Source: Streptococcus parasuis (GTDB lineage Bacteria; Bacillota; Bacilli; Lactobacillales; Streptococcaceae). From it: DNA of 64,000 bases. Under the pieces are notes generated by a model, which was given only the letters and a program-made list of their open reading frames with translations, made no database searches and was not told the DNA's origin. The stretch covers positions 2,046,001 through 2,110,000 of the forward strand of contig NZ_AP024276.1 in NCBI RefSeq assembly GCF_021654455.1, written 5' to 3'. Both the position numbers and the translations under genes were made by a program. This document shows positions 8,348 through 20,963 of the stretch, in pieces (the first letter of the stretch is position 1; each line of letters opens with the position of its first letter).

Positions 8348-9044
8348 CAGCAACCTCCTCATCCGCTTCATGAACATTGAAACAACGCCAAGGAGACTGC
8401 TGATCACGAACCAAGTGAATGTTTCGATCAGCATACCTATTCAGCTCATCAGGATCATGAGTTATCATCAGAACCGACTTTCCATGCTTCTTAGCCGAAT
8501 GATGCATGAGCTGGTAAAAAGCATCCTTGGTCCCTGCATCCATCCCTGTTGTCGGTTCATCCAGAATAAAAATATCTGGATCAGAGGCAAACATACGCGC
8601 AATGACAGCACGTTGCTTCTGCCCACCACTCAAGGCACCTAAGCGCTTATCCCGATGTTCCCACATTCCAACTGATTCCAAACTAATCCGAACATGTTCC
8701 TCATCATGGGCTGTCAAACGACGAAACCAACCTTGTCGAGGATAACGCCCTGATTTTACAAATTCGTAAACAGTGCTCGGAAAACCAGCATTAAAACTTG
8801 CAATTTGCTGAGGTAAATAGGCCATTCTTAACTTCTTACCTTTTATACTCTTCTCAGCAATAGAAACCCTCCCCTGTTTGGGCTTCAATATCCCCAAAGT
8901 CGCCTTAATGAGGGTTGTCTTGGCTGCGCCATTCTCACCAGTCAAAGTCACAAATTCCCCACTATCAAGATAATAATGAATATGTTCCAAAACCGGTTCT
9001 TTGTCGTAGTAAAACGACAAATCTTCCACAGTAATATATCTCAT
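8340..9044 (-). CDS. adcC: Zinc ABC transporter ATP-binding protein AdcC
   Basis: A 234-residue ATPase. Walker A reads [10 protein letters not shown] (about 37-46), the signature is LSGGQKQR, and Walker B is [13 protein letters not shown], followed by the H-loop MITHD. The Walker A Gly-to-Ala looks degenerate, but I recall the same residue in pneumococcal AdcC, so it is family-typical. The C-terminus PWRCFNVHE is also AdcC-like. It directly abuts adcR (stop at 9045) and overlaps adcB. Confidence 0.94.
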   Translation of the reverse strand: MRYITVEDLSFYYDKEPVLEHIHYYLDSGEFVTLTGENGAAKTTLIKATLGILKPKQGRVSIAEKSIKGKKLRMAYLPQQIASFNAGFPSTVYEFVKSGRYPRQGWFRRLTAHDEEHVRISLESVGMWEHRDKRLGALSGGQKQRAVIARMFASDPDIFILDEPTTGMDAGTKDAFYQLMHHSAKKHGKSVLMITHDPDELNRYADRNIHLVRDQQSPWRCFNVHEADEEVADV

Positions 9045-9488
9045 TTATTTTCTAATTTTCTCCACTAACTCATTCAAAAATCTTGCAATCAGCTCTTGTT
9101 CGTCAAGACTATAATTACCTAACAGTTCTTCATATGCTTCCAAAGTATGGGCATGATGATGCGCATGCTCCGCAGCAATAGGCTTTGCAGCCTCAGTCAG
9201 ACTAAAACGAACAATACGTGCATCCTTTGAATCCTTTACTGCTACTAATAAGCCCTGAGCAACCAACGACTTTGTTGCCTTTGTAATAGCAGCTTGACTA
9301 ACATTGAGCTGCTTTGCAATCTCAGTATTAGTATATGCAGCCTTTTCAATAAGCATCAAAATATGCTCCTGCGTATTCGTCAACTTCACCGTACTTTGAC
9401 AAGAACCAACTAATATTTCCAACTGGTTCTCAGAACTCAAAACTATTTCATGCAAACACTTCTCAATATCTAATGCAAATTGGCTCAT
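9045..9488 (-). CDS. adcR: Zinc-responsive MarR-family repressor AdcR
   Basis: A 147-residue MarR-type regulator. The winged helix spans about 35-100 (LTNTQEHILMLIEKAAYTN, then AKQLNVSQAAITKATKSLV). The His-rich stretch AEEHAHHHAH-like segment (here AAEHAHHHAHTLEAYEEL) near 107-120 matches the zinc-sensing region of AdcR. An upstream GTG at 9494 is possible, but ATG 9488 has AAGGA 7 nt before it and gives the family-typical N-terminus. With zinc, AdcR represses this operon; two AdcR boxes lie just upstream. Confidence 0.93.
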   Translation of the reverse strand: MSQFALDIEKCLHEIVLSSENQLEILVGSCQSTVKLTNTQEHILMLIEKAAYTNTEIAKQLNVSQAAITKATKSLVAQGLLVAVKDSKDARIVRFSLTEAAKPIAAEHAHHHAHTLEAYEELLGNYSLDEQELIARFLNELVEKIRK

Positions 9489-9498
9489 AAGCACATCC

Positions 9499-9522
9499 TT
9501 AACCTTTTAATTAACCTGTTAA
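9499..9522 (-). promoter_or_regulatory. Tandem AdcR boxes upstream of adcR
   Basis: TTAACCTGTTAA (9511-9522) fits the AdcR palindrome TTAACYRGTTAA. Directly next to it is the imperfect copy TTAACCTTTTAA (9499-9510). A -10-like TATGAT follows upstream near 9528-9533. The proximal box overlaps the adcR ribosome binding site region. From here to the IS630 end at 9666 I see only A/T-rich DNA and no gene. Confidence 0.78.
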
Positions 9523-9669
9523 GTGTATCATACTAATAAGAAAAAAACAAGAAAAAAATAAAAAATATTTAAAAGCTAACTTGTCAAAGTAAGTTCTAGT
9601 CTGACTCGAAAACTAGAAACTAGACTGAGACGATGAAATAAGGTAGAACTTGAGAACATTAAAGTATAG

Positions 9670-10131
9670 TTAATTGAAACAAGAACAGGACAAAAGTGCC
9701 TCAAGAAAAGTATCGCAATTTGGCAATACTTTTCTGAGGTGTTTTTTAATTTGAGCCCATGTTTTCTCAATGGGATTATACTCAGGTGAGTAAGGAGGAA
9801 GTGGTAAAAGTCTATGACCCTGCTCCTTGCATAACTCTTTTAGCTTACTCATCCGATGAAACCTTGCATTGTCCATAATGATAACAGATGGTCTATCTAA
9901 AGTGGGTAGTAAGAATGTTTTAAACCAAGCTTCGAAAAAGTCACTAGTCATGGTTTCTTTGTAGGTCATTGGGGCTATAATCTCACCGTTTATAAGACCT
10001 GCGACTAAAGATAGCCGCTGGAATCTTCTTCCAGAGACCTGACCAGTGATCAACTGACCTTTCAAAGATCGACCATATTCTCGATGAAAATATGTCTCAA
10101 ACCCTGTCTCGTCAATATAAACAGGTGTCAA
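9670..10131 (-). CDS. IS630-family transposase, OrfB (DDE catalytic part)
   Basis: The C-terminal part of the transposase, 153 residues from the first ATG. The DDE domain shows YIDETGF, IIMDNARFH and LPPYSPEYNPIE, the three acidic positions of IS630/Tc1 enzymes. The open frame extends further upstream to the A8 run near 10206-10213, so the true product is probably an OrfA-OrfB fusion made by -1 frameshifting, not a separate protein. The frame is intact to the left end of the element. Confidence 0.85.
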   Translation of the reverse strand: MTPVYIDETGFETYFHREYGRSLKGQLITGQVSGRRFQRLSLVAGLINGEIIAPMTYKETMTSDFFEAWFKTFLLPTLDRPSVIIMDNARFHRMSKLKELCKEQGHRLLPLPPYSPEYNPIEKTWAQIKKHLRKVLPNCDTFLEALLSCSCFN

Positions 10132-10166
10132 GTGACTTAAGTTATTAAATTCTTTAAGGAACTGAT

Positions 10167-10517
10167 TTACTTTCTCAGGGTCTTGTTCATAGTAGGTACA
10201 GCTCTTTTTTTTCGAGTATACCCCATAGCTTTGAGAGCGTAATGAATAGCTGTTGGATGACAGCCAAATTCAGAAGCTATTTCAGTCAAAAAAGCATCTG
10301 GATGAGCTTCAAGATAGTTCTTTAATTTTTCTCTATCAACTTTTCTTGGTTTGGTTCCCTTAACTTGGTGATGAAGCTCGCCTGTACTCTCCATTAATTT
10401 TAGCCATTGATAGATGGTGTTGCGGGAAATATCGAAAACAACAGATGCTTCAGTAATACTGCCGGTTTTCTCACAGTATGCGAGAACTTTTTTACGAAAA
10501 TCTAATGAATATGCCAT
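10167..10517 (-). CDS. IS630-family transposase, OrfA (DNA-binding part)
   Basis: 116 residues beginning MAYSLDFRKKVLAYC, an IS630-type helix-turn-helix (SITEASVVFDISRNTIYQWL) followed by a second one (TEIASEFGCHPTAIHYALK). It binds the element ends. It runs through CGA-AAA-AAA-AGA and stops at 10167. A -1 slip on the A8 run would read KKSCTYYEQDPEKVNQFLKE and join OrfB without a stop. Confidence 0.85.
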   Translation of the reverse strand: MAYSLDFRKKVLAYCEKTGSITEASVVFDISRNTIYQWLKLMESTGELHHQVKGTKPRKVDREKLKNYLEAHPDAFLTEIASEFGCHPTAIHYALKAMGYTRKKRAVPTMNKTLRK

Positions 10518-10640
10518 AAGTACATTATACCATAAATGTACTATTTTTGTTTCATTTTACTATACATTTAGAATTAAAGAGTGGTTCATCTACCCACTAC
10601 AGTTGACAAAGAGCCGGTAAATAGTGACCAAAAGTTAACC

Positions 10641-10675
10641 AAAAAACAAAAGAAACGCTGATAAATCAACGCTTC
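10641..10675 (-). terminator. Terminator of the rrn-tRNA transcription unit
   Basis: Minus strand: GAAGCGTTGA, loop TTTA, TCAGCGTTTC, then TTTTGTTTTTT. It is located 15 nt downstream of tRNA-Leu, the last gene of the cluster. Confidence 0.85.
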
Positions 10676-10689
10676 TTCTTTATAAACTA

Positions 10690-10773
10690 TACCGGCGGCC
10701 GGGGTCGAACCGGCACGTCCTTGCGGACACTGGATTTTGAGTCCAGCGCGTCTGCCAATTCCGCCACGCCGGC
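10690..10773 (-). tRNA. tRNA-Leu (CAA)
   Basis: 84-nt class II tRNA with a long variable arm. The anticodon stem CTGGA/TCCAG encloses CTCAAAA, anticodon CAA. Last of ten tRNAs after the 5S gene. The terminal pair is G1-U72. Confidence 0.93.
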
Positions 10774-10784
10774 ATATAGTTAAA

Positions 10785-10856
10785 CTGGGGTAGCTGGATT
10801 CGAACCAACGCATGAGGGAGTCAAAGTCCCTTGCCTTACCGCTTGGCGATACCCCA
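10785..10856 (-). tRNA. tRNA-Gln (UUG)
   Basis: 72 nt. It starts TGGGGTATCGCCAAGCGGTA, has anticodon TTG in the loop between AGGGA and TCCCT, a GGTTCGAATCC T-arm and discriminator G. Confidence 0.94.
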
Positions 10857-10867
10857 ATATTAAAATA

Positions 10868-10941
10868 GGCGAGTGAGGGGAATCGAACCCCCGAATGTCA
10901 GAGCCACAATCTGATGTGTTAACCACTTCACCACACCCGCC
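10868..10941 (-). tRNA. tRNA-His (GUG)
   Basis: 74 nt including the extra 5' G(-1) that faces discriminator C73, a hallmark of tRNA-His. The anticodon loop ATTGTGG reads GTG. Confidence 0.94.
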
Positions 10942-10947
10942 ATAGAA

Positions 10948-11018
10948 CACGGGCAGTAGGAATTGAACCCACACTGAAGGTTTTGGAGACCTTAGTTCTA
11001 CCTTTAAACTATGCCCGT
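10948..11018 (-). tRNA. tRNA-Trp (CCA)
   Basis: 71 nt. The anticodon stem AAGGT/ACCTT encloses CTCCAAA, anticodon CCA. The acceptor ACGGGCA pairs with TGCCCGT, discriminator G. Confidence 0.94.
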
Positions 11019-11025
11019 AAAGGTA

Positions 11026-11106
11026 TGGAGAGAGAGGGATTCGAACCCCCGAACCCGAAGGAGCGGATTTACAGTCCGCCGCGTTTAGCCTCTTCGCTAT
11101 CTCTCC
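11026..11106 (-). tRNA. tRNA-Tyr (GUA)
   Basis: 81-nt class II tRNA. The anticodon loop CTGTAAA gives GTA. The variable arm is TCCTTCGGG and the acceptor is GGAGAGA with TCTCTCC. Confidence 0.94.
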
Positions 11107-11121
11107 AAAATATTAAATTAA

Positions 11122-11194
11122 TGGCGCGAGACGGAATCGAACCGCCGACACATGGAGCTTCAATCCATTGCTCTACCAACTGAGCTACCGAGCC
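11122..11194 (-). tRNA. tRNA-Phe (GAA)
   Basis: 73 nt with anticodon GAA. The acceptor 5' strand GGCTCGG and 3' strand TCGCGCC pair except for a U4-C69 mismatch and a terminal G7-U66 wobble. Otherwise a canonical cloverleaf. Confidence 0.92.
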
Positions 11195-11216
11195 ATAATC
11201 CACAATATAAATAGAA

Positions 11217-11290
<74 letters not shown>

Positions 11291-11301
11291 ATAGTAAGTA
11301 A

Positions 11302-11391
11302 AGGAGGATGTGGGATTCGAACCCACGCACGCTTTTACACGCCTGACGGTTTTCAAGACCGTTCCCTTCAGCCGGACTTGGGTAATCCTCC
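11302..11391 (-). tRNA. tRNA-Ser (UGA)
   Basis: 90-nt class II tRNA with a long variable arm. The anticodon loop CTTGAAA reads TGA. The acceptor GGAGGAT pairs with ATCCTCC. Confidence 0.94.
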
Positions 11392-11397
11392 AAATTA

Positions 11398-11469
11398 TAG
11401 TCCGTACGGGATTCGAACCCGTGTTACCGCCGTGAAAAGGCGGTGTCTTAACCCCTTGACCAACGGACC
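11398..11469 (-). tRNA. tRNA-Glu (UUC)
   Basis: 72 nt. The anticodon loop CTTTTCA reads TTC. The acceptor GGTCCGT pairs with ACGGACT, including a G1-U72 wobble, discriminator A. Confidence 0.93.
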
Positions 11470-11490
11470 ATAAATAAAGACTTCTCTTTA

Positions 11491-11563
11491 CTCCGCCAAC
11501 AGGGCTCGAACCTGTGACATCATGATTAACAGTCATGCGCTCTACCAACTGAGCTATGGCGGA
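11491..11563 (-). tRNA. tRNA-Asn (GUU)
   Basis: 73 nt. The anticodon loop CTGTTAA reads GTT. First tRNA downstream of 5S, separated from it by 5 nt. Confidence 0.94.
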
Positions 11564-11568
11564 ATATA

Positions 11569-11684
11569 GCTAAGCGACTACCGTATCTAACAGGGGGCAA
11601 CCCCCAACTACTTCAGGCGTTCTAGGGCTTAACTGCTGTGTTCGGCATGGGTACAGGTGTATCTCCTAGGCTATCGTCACTTAA
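11569..11684 (-). rRNA. rrf: 5S ribosomal RNA
   Basis: About 116 nt beginning TTAAGTGACGATAGCCTAGG and ending in GGTAGTCGCTTAGC. The termini pair (AAGTGAC... with ...GTCGCTT). It contains the conserved CCGAACACAGCAGTTAAGCC loop. Confidence 0.95.
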
Positions 11685-11697
11685 CTACTGTTGAATG

Positions 11698-11815
11698 GAA
11701 TTGTACTCGGACTAAAATCCTAGTGAAAAAGATAAACTTCCTAGAGTCTATTGACTCTGCGTCAGTTTCCTATTTTCTTACGGATTTTGTAACGCCCTCG
11801 TTACTTCACTTTATC
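11698..11815 (-). repeat. Dispersed palindromic repeat, copy H, in the 23S-5S spacer
   Basis: Reading the minus strand: GATAAAGTG, GAAAATAGGAAACTGACG, apical stem AGAGTC-AATA-GACTCT, then TTTATCTTTTTCAC, ending GAGTACAATT. The outer arms are AAAATCC and GGATTTT. It lies inside the rRNA primary transcript, in the same orientation as transcription. Confidence 0.72.
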
Positions 11816-11894
11816 CACTCAAAATTGAATATCTATATTCTAACAAGAAACAACCACGCTGTCAATATTGACTTCGTTGAATTTTTCTTATCTA

Positions 11895-14796
<2,902 letters not shown>

Positions 14797-14944
14797 TTAT
14801 TAACCTAATTTTTTCAAAAATTAGAAAACTCATTAAATATTCACAGCGTTTTCGGTTTATTTTCTTGTTACTATTTCTTTATGTATCCTTACAGATACAC
14901 AAGGAATGTTTGATAGATATTCAATTTTCAATGGACAAGTTTAG

Positions 14945-15060
14945 GATATGAACGACGGTCGCTTTTGCGAAACTTCTGTAGAAAATTAGGAATCTGACGT
15001 TGTGTCTTTAGACACAAGGAAGATAATCTATTTTCCTAAGAAGTTAGTCGTGAATTCAAC
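14945..15060 (+). repeat. Dispersed palindromic repeat, copy D, in the tRNA-Ala/23S spacer
   Basis: Starts GATATGAACGACGG, has GAAAATTAGGAATCTGACG and the apical stem TTGTGTC-TTTA-GACACAA, then AATCTATTTTCC and AAGTTAGTCGTGAATTCAAC. The outer arms AACTTCT and AGAAGTT pair. It is opposite in orientation to rRNA transcription. Confidence 0.7.
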
Positions 15061-15097
15061 TTCACTGGTATTCAGTTTAGTAGGATTTCTATCCTAA

Positions 15098-15170
15098 TGG
15101 AGCCTAGCGGGATCGAACCGCTGACCTCCTGCGTGCAAAGCAGGCGCTCTCCCAGCTGAGCTAAGGCCCC
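15098..15170 (-). tRNA. tRNA-Ala (UGC) in the 16S-23S spacer
   Basis: 73 nt. Acceptor GGGGCCT/AGGCTCC, anticodon TGC within CTTTGCACG. Placement between 16S and 23S is typical of streptococcal rrn operons. Confidence 0.95.
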
Positions 15171-15216
15171 ACAAGACCTCTCAAAATTAAAGAAGACTAA
15201 CGTACAGGTTCCGTTT

Positions 15217-16776
<1,560 letters not shown>

Positions 16777-16936
16777 AAAGTTTTGATTCAAACTCAAGCT
16801 ATTGCTAGCTTTCCGTTTTATTGTTTTTGTTTTGTCATTGACGATTTATCCTTAGATAAATCACCCTGCACGTTTGGTTCGTCTTCTTTAATTTTCAAAG
16901 GTCTTGTCGTCGTCACTCCCTTGCGACAACTATCTT

Positions 16937-16965
16937 AGTTTATCATTTCTTCAAGGTCTTGTCAA
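16937..16965 (-). promoter_or_regulatory. rrn promoter P3 (proximal to 16S)
   Basis: Minus strand: TTGACA, 17-nt spacer, TAAACT. It is followed by GATAGTTGTCGCAAGGGA, which resembles the start-site context of the two upstream promoters. Confidence 0.72.
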
Positions 16966-17027
16966 CACTTTTTTGAAACTTTTTTTCGTTTCTTTTGTAT
17001 CGAACTCCCTCAAGAGACAACTCAATT

Positions 17028-17056
17028 ATTCTATCATCTTCAGACTTACATGTCAA
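17028..17056 (-). promoter_or_regulatory. rrn promoter P2
   Basis: Minus strand: TTGACA, 17-nt spacer, TAGAAT, followed by AATTGAGTTGTCTC. Confidence 0.75.
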
Positions 17057-17117
17057 CTACTTTTTCAAACTTTTTTTCGTTGTTTTTAGCTGACTAGTCT
17101 TGCGAGACAACTCAATT

Positions 17118-17147
17118 ATTCTATCAAATCTTATCCATCATTGTCAA
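17118..17147 (-). promoter_or_regulatory. rrn promoter P1 (distal)
   Basis: Minus strand: TTGACA, 18-nt spacer, TAGAAT, again followed by AATTGAGTTGTCTC. Three tandem copies of this promoter unit fit strong growth-rate-controlled rRNA transcription. The IS30 end is only about 34 bp upstream of its -35. Confidence 0.75.
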
Positions 17148-17180
17148 GTAGTTTTTCATGTTTTTTAACTTTTTTATTTT

Positions 17181-18342
17181 CCCGTGTTGTAAAATGAAGT
17201 GCAAAAAAAGACATACTCATCTGATATACTAGAATTCCCCAACTCAGTATAGAAAGCAGATGAGCATGTCCACTAATTATTCTACCAAAAAATCGTATAA
17301 TCACACCTTTCAGCCTCTGAACGCGGAGAAATCAGCGCCTATCTCAAGATTGGCAAGAACCCCTCTGAGATTGCTCGTCTGCTTGGGCGTCATCGCTTAA
17401 CCATCAGTCGTGAAATCAAACGAGGAAGTGTTTCTCAGGTTCAAGATAAGAACGGGAATCGAATCTACTCAACGGTTTACTTTCCAGATAATGGTCAACG
17501 TGTTTATGTGACCAATCGTCGAAAAAGTGCCTATCATAAACTATCGTACTGCTCCCAGACCTTCTTCAAGGAACTTGAGAAAGCCTTGAAAACAAAACCT
17601 CGTTGTCATAGTGTCGATAGCTTTGTTCAAACTTGCCGAGAAAAACATCCACTGGAAGTTATCCCCTCCCACCAAGACAGTGTATCGTTCCATCAAAGAC
17701 GGACTGTTGAGGGTTAAACCGATTGATTTACCTAAGATGGTGTGCATCCGAAAACGGTCTAAAGCAACGCCTAAGGCCACGAAGAAAATCTTAGGAAAAT
17801 CCATTGAAGAACGTCCAGAAACTATTACTAATCGTTCTGAATTTGGACATTGGGAAATTGATCTCATGCTTGGCAAGAAGACCAAAGGGGAAGCTGTTGT
17901 CATGACCCTAGTAGAGCGTCAAACACAATTTGCCATCGCTGTAAAACTGGCTAATAAACAAGCAGAAACCATCAATAGGGCTGTTAAGAGCTTACTATCA
18001 CAGTATCCTATTCGCTCTATTACATCGGACAACGGCTCAGAGTTCAGTAGCTTGTCAGACTTAAAAGGTATGGAAGTCTATTTTGCCCATCCTTATGCAT
18101 CTCATGAAAGAGAAACAAATGAAAATTTCAATGGTCTCTTGAGAGAGTTTCTCCCAAAAGGTGTCTCTCTTAACTCACTAACGACAGAAGAACTCAATCA
18201 CTACGTCTCTGCTATCAATGACAGACCTAGACGACTTCACAAGTATAATACCGCAAATATTTTGTTTGGGCTAGCCCAAAAAGCTTAACCTCTGGAACTC
18301 TTAGTTATCAATGAACTTGTTGCACTTGACTTGACAAGTGGG
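17181..18342 (+). mobile_element. IS30-family insertion sequence, inactive
   Basis: The ends carry imperfect inverted repeats: left CCCGTGTTGTAAAATGAAGT, right (reverse complement) CCCACTTGTCAAGTCAAGTG. A single transposase frame fills the interior but is broken twice. The exact ends are inferred from the repeats. Confidence 0.7.
17266..18288 (+). pseudogene. IS30-family transposase, two frameshifts
   Basis: The ATG at 17266 opens MSTNYSTKKSYNH, then a 2-nt excess around CACACC shifts the frame; the next frame reads LSASERGEISAYLKIGKNPS. A second shift near 17668-17672 breaks IPS|TKTVYRSIKDGLL. The rest is intact to 18288: HWEIDLMLG, SDNGSEFS and HERETNENFN are the DDE catalytic blocks. Intact IS30 transposases of this type are about 330-340 residues. 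Inactive unless both shifts are sequencing errors. Confidence 0.85.
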
Positions 18343-18420
18343 GGAATGAAAATTCAATAATGAAGTTAGCCACCTTGCTTTGCTAAAAAATATTTGTTTC
18401 GCTATCTTTGAGTAAGCTGT

Positions 18421-18492
18421 ATTTTCATTTGATAACAGGCTTGAAGATATTAGGCTAAATAGTTTCAAGGGTTCCTGTTGTCAAATGAAATC
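18421..18492. repeat. Long imperfect inverted repeat between two IS30 relics
   Basis: TTTTCATTTGATAACAGG pairs with CCTGTTGTCAAATGAAA, and inside it CTTGAA pairs with TTCAAG, giving a roughly 70-bp hairpin. It sits in the spacer 18343-18564, which otherwise shows no gene. It may be an old element end or a terminator; no T-run follows. Confidence 0.5.
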
Positions 18493-18564
18493 CAATTTAA
18501 GGCAAAAGAAAACACCTCTGTGCTATACTTGTTGTTCACCACAAACACAAAGAAGGGCACAGAG

Positions 18565-19162
18565 ATGCAAAGACATTATACACCAAAAGGCAAACATATG
18601 ACAATGGATAACCGTCGCCTGATTGAACGATGGAAAAATGAAAACATGTCCAATCGTGAAATTGCAGGGTTGCTTGGAAAGGCGCCTCAGACGATTAACA
18701 ATGAAGTTAAACGTGGAACAACCTTACAACAAGTGCGAAAAGAGCTGTACAAAAAAGTCTATTCTGCCGACTATGCACAAACGGTATACCAAACTAATCG
18801 AAAACGATCGGTAAAAAAGATAATCCTAATGAAAGAATTGAAAGAGAAAATTTTACACTATACTAAGCAAAAATTTTCTCCTGAAATGATGGTTAAGAAG
18901 AAGAAAATGAAAGTGGGTATTTCAACCATTTACTATTGGTTTCACAATGGCCATTTAGGATTGACGAAGTTGATACCAATTCATCCTCATAAAACTACAT
19001 ACTGTGCAGACATCCCGCACTGATGGTAATCTTTATAGTTTAGCAAATTCTCACATCGTTGCTGCATATGGTACAGAATTTTGTCATCTAAGCAAATTGT
19101 TTCCTGAAGAACATATTTGCTGCAACAGCTACACCCTTCATGCGAAAGACGGAGTATATTAG
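18565..19162 (+). pseudogene. IS30-family (IS1239-like) transposase remnant
   Basis: From ATG 18565 the frame gives MQRHYTPKGKHMTMDNRRL, the HTH segment SNREIAGLLGKAPQTINNEV and SADYAQTVYQTNRKRSVKK, strongly IS1239-like from memory. It runs out after ISTIYYWFHNGHLGLTK into unrelated residues and stops at 19023. Beyond an internal deletion, 19052-19160 still encodes GTEFCHLSKLFPEEHI, a decayed version of the catalytic GTEF...FPEEHI region. The in-frame ATG at 18478 is not the real start. No target-site duplication found. 19163-19404 shows nothing recognisable. Confidence 0.75.
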
Positions 19163-19404
19163 ACCAGTGGACGAATTTCGGTCAAAATATTAAGACTAAA
19201 GAGTGATGAATAAGGTCATAATCTATAGATTCTTAGATGGGACTCTAAGGAAATAAAAAGTTGATTGGATAGCTTTAAATACCCTCACATTTTGCTCCCT
19301 CTACTTTTTGGAACTTTACTTCAAATGTTATAGCTGAATTGCTTTGCCCCAAAAATACACAACGTTTATGCTTTCTTCATCCTAATTGACATTGAGCCCT
19401 ATAG

Positions 19405-19468
19405 TTTTAAAGAAAAAACGCCTGCTTACGAAATTATTCTACTTTAGAGTAATTTCGTAAACAAGCGT
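19405..19468 (-). terminator. Terminator of the ribosomal superoperon
   Basis: Minus strand: ACGCTTGTTTACGAAATTA pairs with TAATTTCGTAAGCAGGCGT, followed by TTTTTCTTT. A 19-bp stem with few mismatches, about 110 nt after rplQ. Confidence 0.88.
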
Positions 19469-19478
19469 CCAATCAATA

Positions 19479-19566
19479 TGATGAGTGTTACCGCCGAGAC
19501 AGACTCGGCGGTAGACCAGAGCTAGACTAAGAACCCACATGGAATTCCATCATCATAACACTCAAC
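19479..19566 (-). ncRNA. L17 downstream element-like RNA structure
   Basis: Immediately 3' of rplQ. Outer stem GAGTGTTA/TAACACTC (19556-19563 with 19483-19490) encloses a strong hairpin TACCGCCGAG-TCTGT-CTCGGCGGTA (19489-19513). Position and two-stem layout fit the L17 downstream element described in Lactobacillales, a 3'-UTR motif of unknown function. Identification is by position and shape, not by covariance search. Confidence 0.6.
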
Positions 19567-19579
19567 AAAATTGATGATC

Positions 19580-19966
19580 TTATACAAGTTCGATAATTGC
19601 CATCGGGGCAGCATCGCCACGACGTGGTTCAGTTTTTAGAATACGAGTGTATCCACCGTTGCGTTCAGCATAACGAGGTGCGATTTCTGAGAACAATTTT
19701 TGAAGTGCAGTTGTAGAAGTATACTTATCTGTTGCTTCATCATAGTTTTCAGATGCAATTTCATTACGAACAAATGCAGCAGCTTGACGACGAGCGTGCA
19801 AGTCACCACGTTTACCAAGTGTGATCATTTTTTCAACTGTTTTACGGATTTCTTTAGCACGAGCTTCAGTTGTAACGATTGATTCGTTGATCAAAAGGTC
19901 AGTTGTCAAATCGCGCAACATTGCTTTACGTTGTGAGCTAGTGCGTCCTAGTTTACGGTATGCCAT
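19580..19966 (-). CDS. rplQ: Ribosomal protein L17
   Basis: 128 residues, the usual bacterial bL17 length, starting [20 protein letters not shown]. Part of the 50S subunit near the exit tunnel. Last gene of the alpha operon, 14 nt after rpoA, with AGGAGG before the ATG. Its 3' side carries the L17DE-like structure and the terminator. Confidence 0.97.
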   Translation of the reverse strand: MAYRKLGRTSSQRKAMLRDLTTDLLINESIVTTEARAKEIRKTVEKMITLGKRGDLHARRQAAAFVRNEIASENYDEATDKYTSTTALQKLFSEIAPRYAERNGGYTRILKTEPRRGDAAPMAIIELV

Positions 19967-19980
19967 GATTTCCTCCTATA

Positions 19981-20919
19981 TTATTTATCTTTTTTCAATC
20001 CTAGACCAAGATCTGCCAATTTAACTTTGACTTCTTCAAGACTCTTGCGGCCAAGATTGCGCACTTTCATCATTTCTGGTTCAGTCTTCTCTGTCAAATC
20101 AAATACAGTGTTGATACCTGCACGTTTAAGACAGTTATATGAGCGAACAGAAAGGTCCAATTCCTCAATCGTACGATCAAGCATGCGATCATCCGATGCA
20201 GTCTCTGTTTCTTTCATCACTTCTGCTGATTTTGCAACTTCAGTCAAATCTGTAAACAGACCAAGGTGTTCCATCAAAATACGTGCAGAAAGACCTAGAG
20301 CATCTTCTGGAATAATTGTACCATTAGTATTGATTTCAAGTGTTAATTTGTCAAAACCATCGTTGCTACCAACACGGGCTGGTTCAACTTGATAATTGAC
20401 TTTTTTTACTGGCGTATAGATAGAATCTACAGCAAGTGTACCTACTGGCGCGTCATCTTTTTTATTACCTTCTGCAGGGACATAACCACGACCTGAATTG
20501 ACTGTCAAAATCGCTTTAAATGTTTTACCTTCAGCAATGGTAAATAGATAATGGTCAGGGTTTACAATTTCAATGTCACTATCTGTAAGAATGTCACCTG
20601 CTGTCACTTCAGCTGGACCTACTACATCAAGTTCAATTTTCTTTTCGTCTTCGACATAAGATTTTACAGCAATGCCTTTGATGTTAAGAATGATTTGCAT
20701 AACATCTTCACGGACACCTGGAACTGTGTCGAATTCGTGGAGTACACCATCAATTTTAATAGATGTAATTGCAGCACCTGGGAGTGATGCAAGAAGTACA
20801 CGACGAAGAGAGTTACCAAGAGTTGTACCGTAACCACGTTCTAATGGCTCGATAACAAATCTGCCGTAATCTTTATTTTCATCAATTTTTGTTATTGTTG
20901 GTTTTTCAAACTCAATCAT
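19981..20919 (-). CDS. rpoA: RNA polymerase alpha subunit
   Basis: 312 residues. The N-terminal domain (about 1-230) dimerises and scaffolds beta and beta'; it opens with [19 protein letters not shown] and has the conserved [16 protein letters not shown]. After a short linker the C-terminal domain (about 245-312) holds the helix-hairpin-helix region [18 protein letters not shown] used for UP-element DNA and activator contact. 44 nt after rpsK. Full length. Confidence 0.97.
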   Translation of the reverse strand: MIEFEKPTITKIDENKDYGRFVIEPLERGYGTTLGNSLRRVLLASLPGAAITSIKIDGVLHEFDTVPGVREDVMQIILNIKGIAVKSYVEDEKKIELDVVGPAEVTAGDILTDSDIEIVNPDHYLFTIAEGKTFKAILTVNSGRGYVPAEGNKKDDAPVGTLAVDSIYTPVKKVNYQVEPARVGSNDGFDKLTLEINTNGTIIPEDALGLSARILMEHLGLFTDLTEVAKSAEVMKETETASDDRMLDRTIEELDLSVRSYNCLKRAGINTVFDLTEKTEPEMMKVRNLGRKSLEEVKVKLADLGLGLKKDK

Positions 20920-20963
20920 TTCTTACTCCCTCTTAAACGAAAAGCTGTGTATGGTATGTATGA

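Larger units (their letters stand above)
9667..10562 (-). mobile_element. IS630-family insertion sequence (IS630-Spn1-like)
   Basis: About 896 bp flanked by TA dinucleotides (9665-9666, 10563-10564), the usual IS630 target. The terminal inverted repeats are TAGTTAATTGAAACAAGAAC (left) and TAGTAAAATGAAACAAAAAT (right, reverse complement), about 14 of 20 positions alike. It encodes orfA and orfB on the minus strand and lies between adcR and the tRNA cluster terminator. Confidence 0.82.

Noticed and set aside
8900..8950. Degenerate Walker A (GENGAAKT) suggesting an inactive AdcC
   Set aside because: I recall the same Ala in pneumococcal AdcC; all other ABC motifs are intact.
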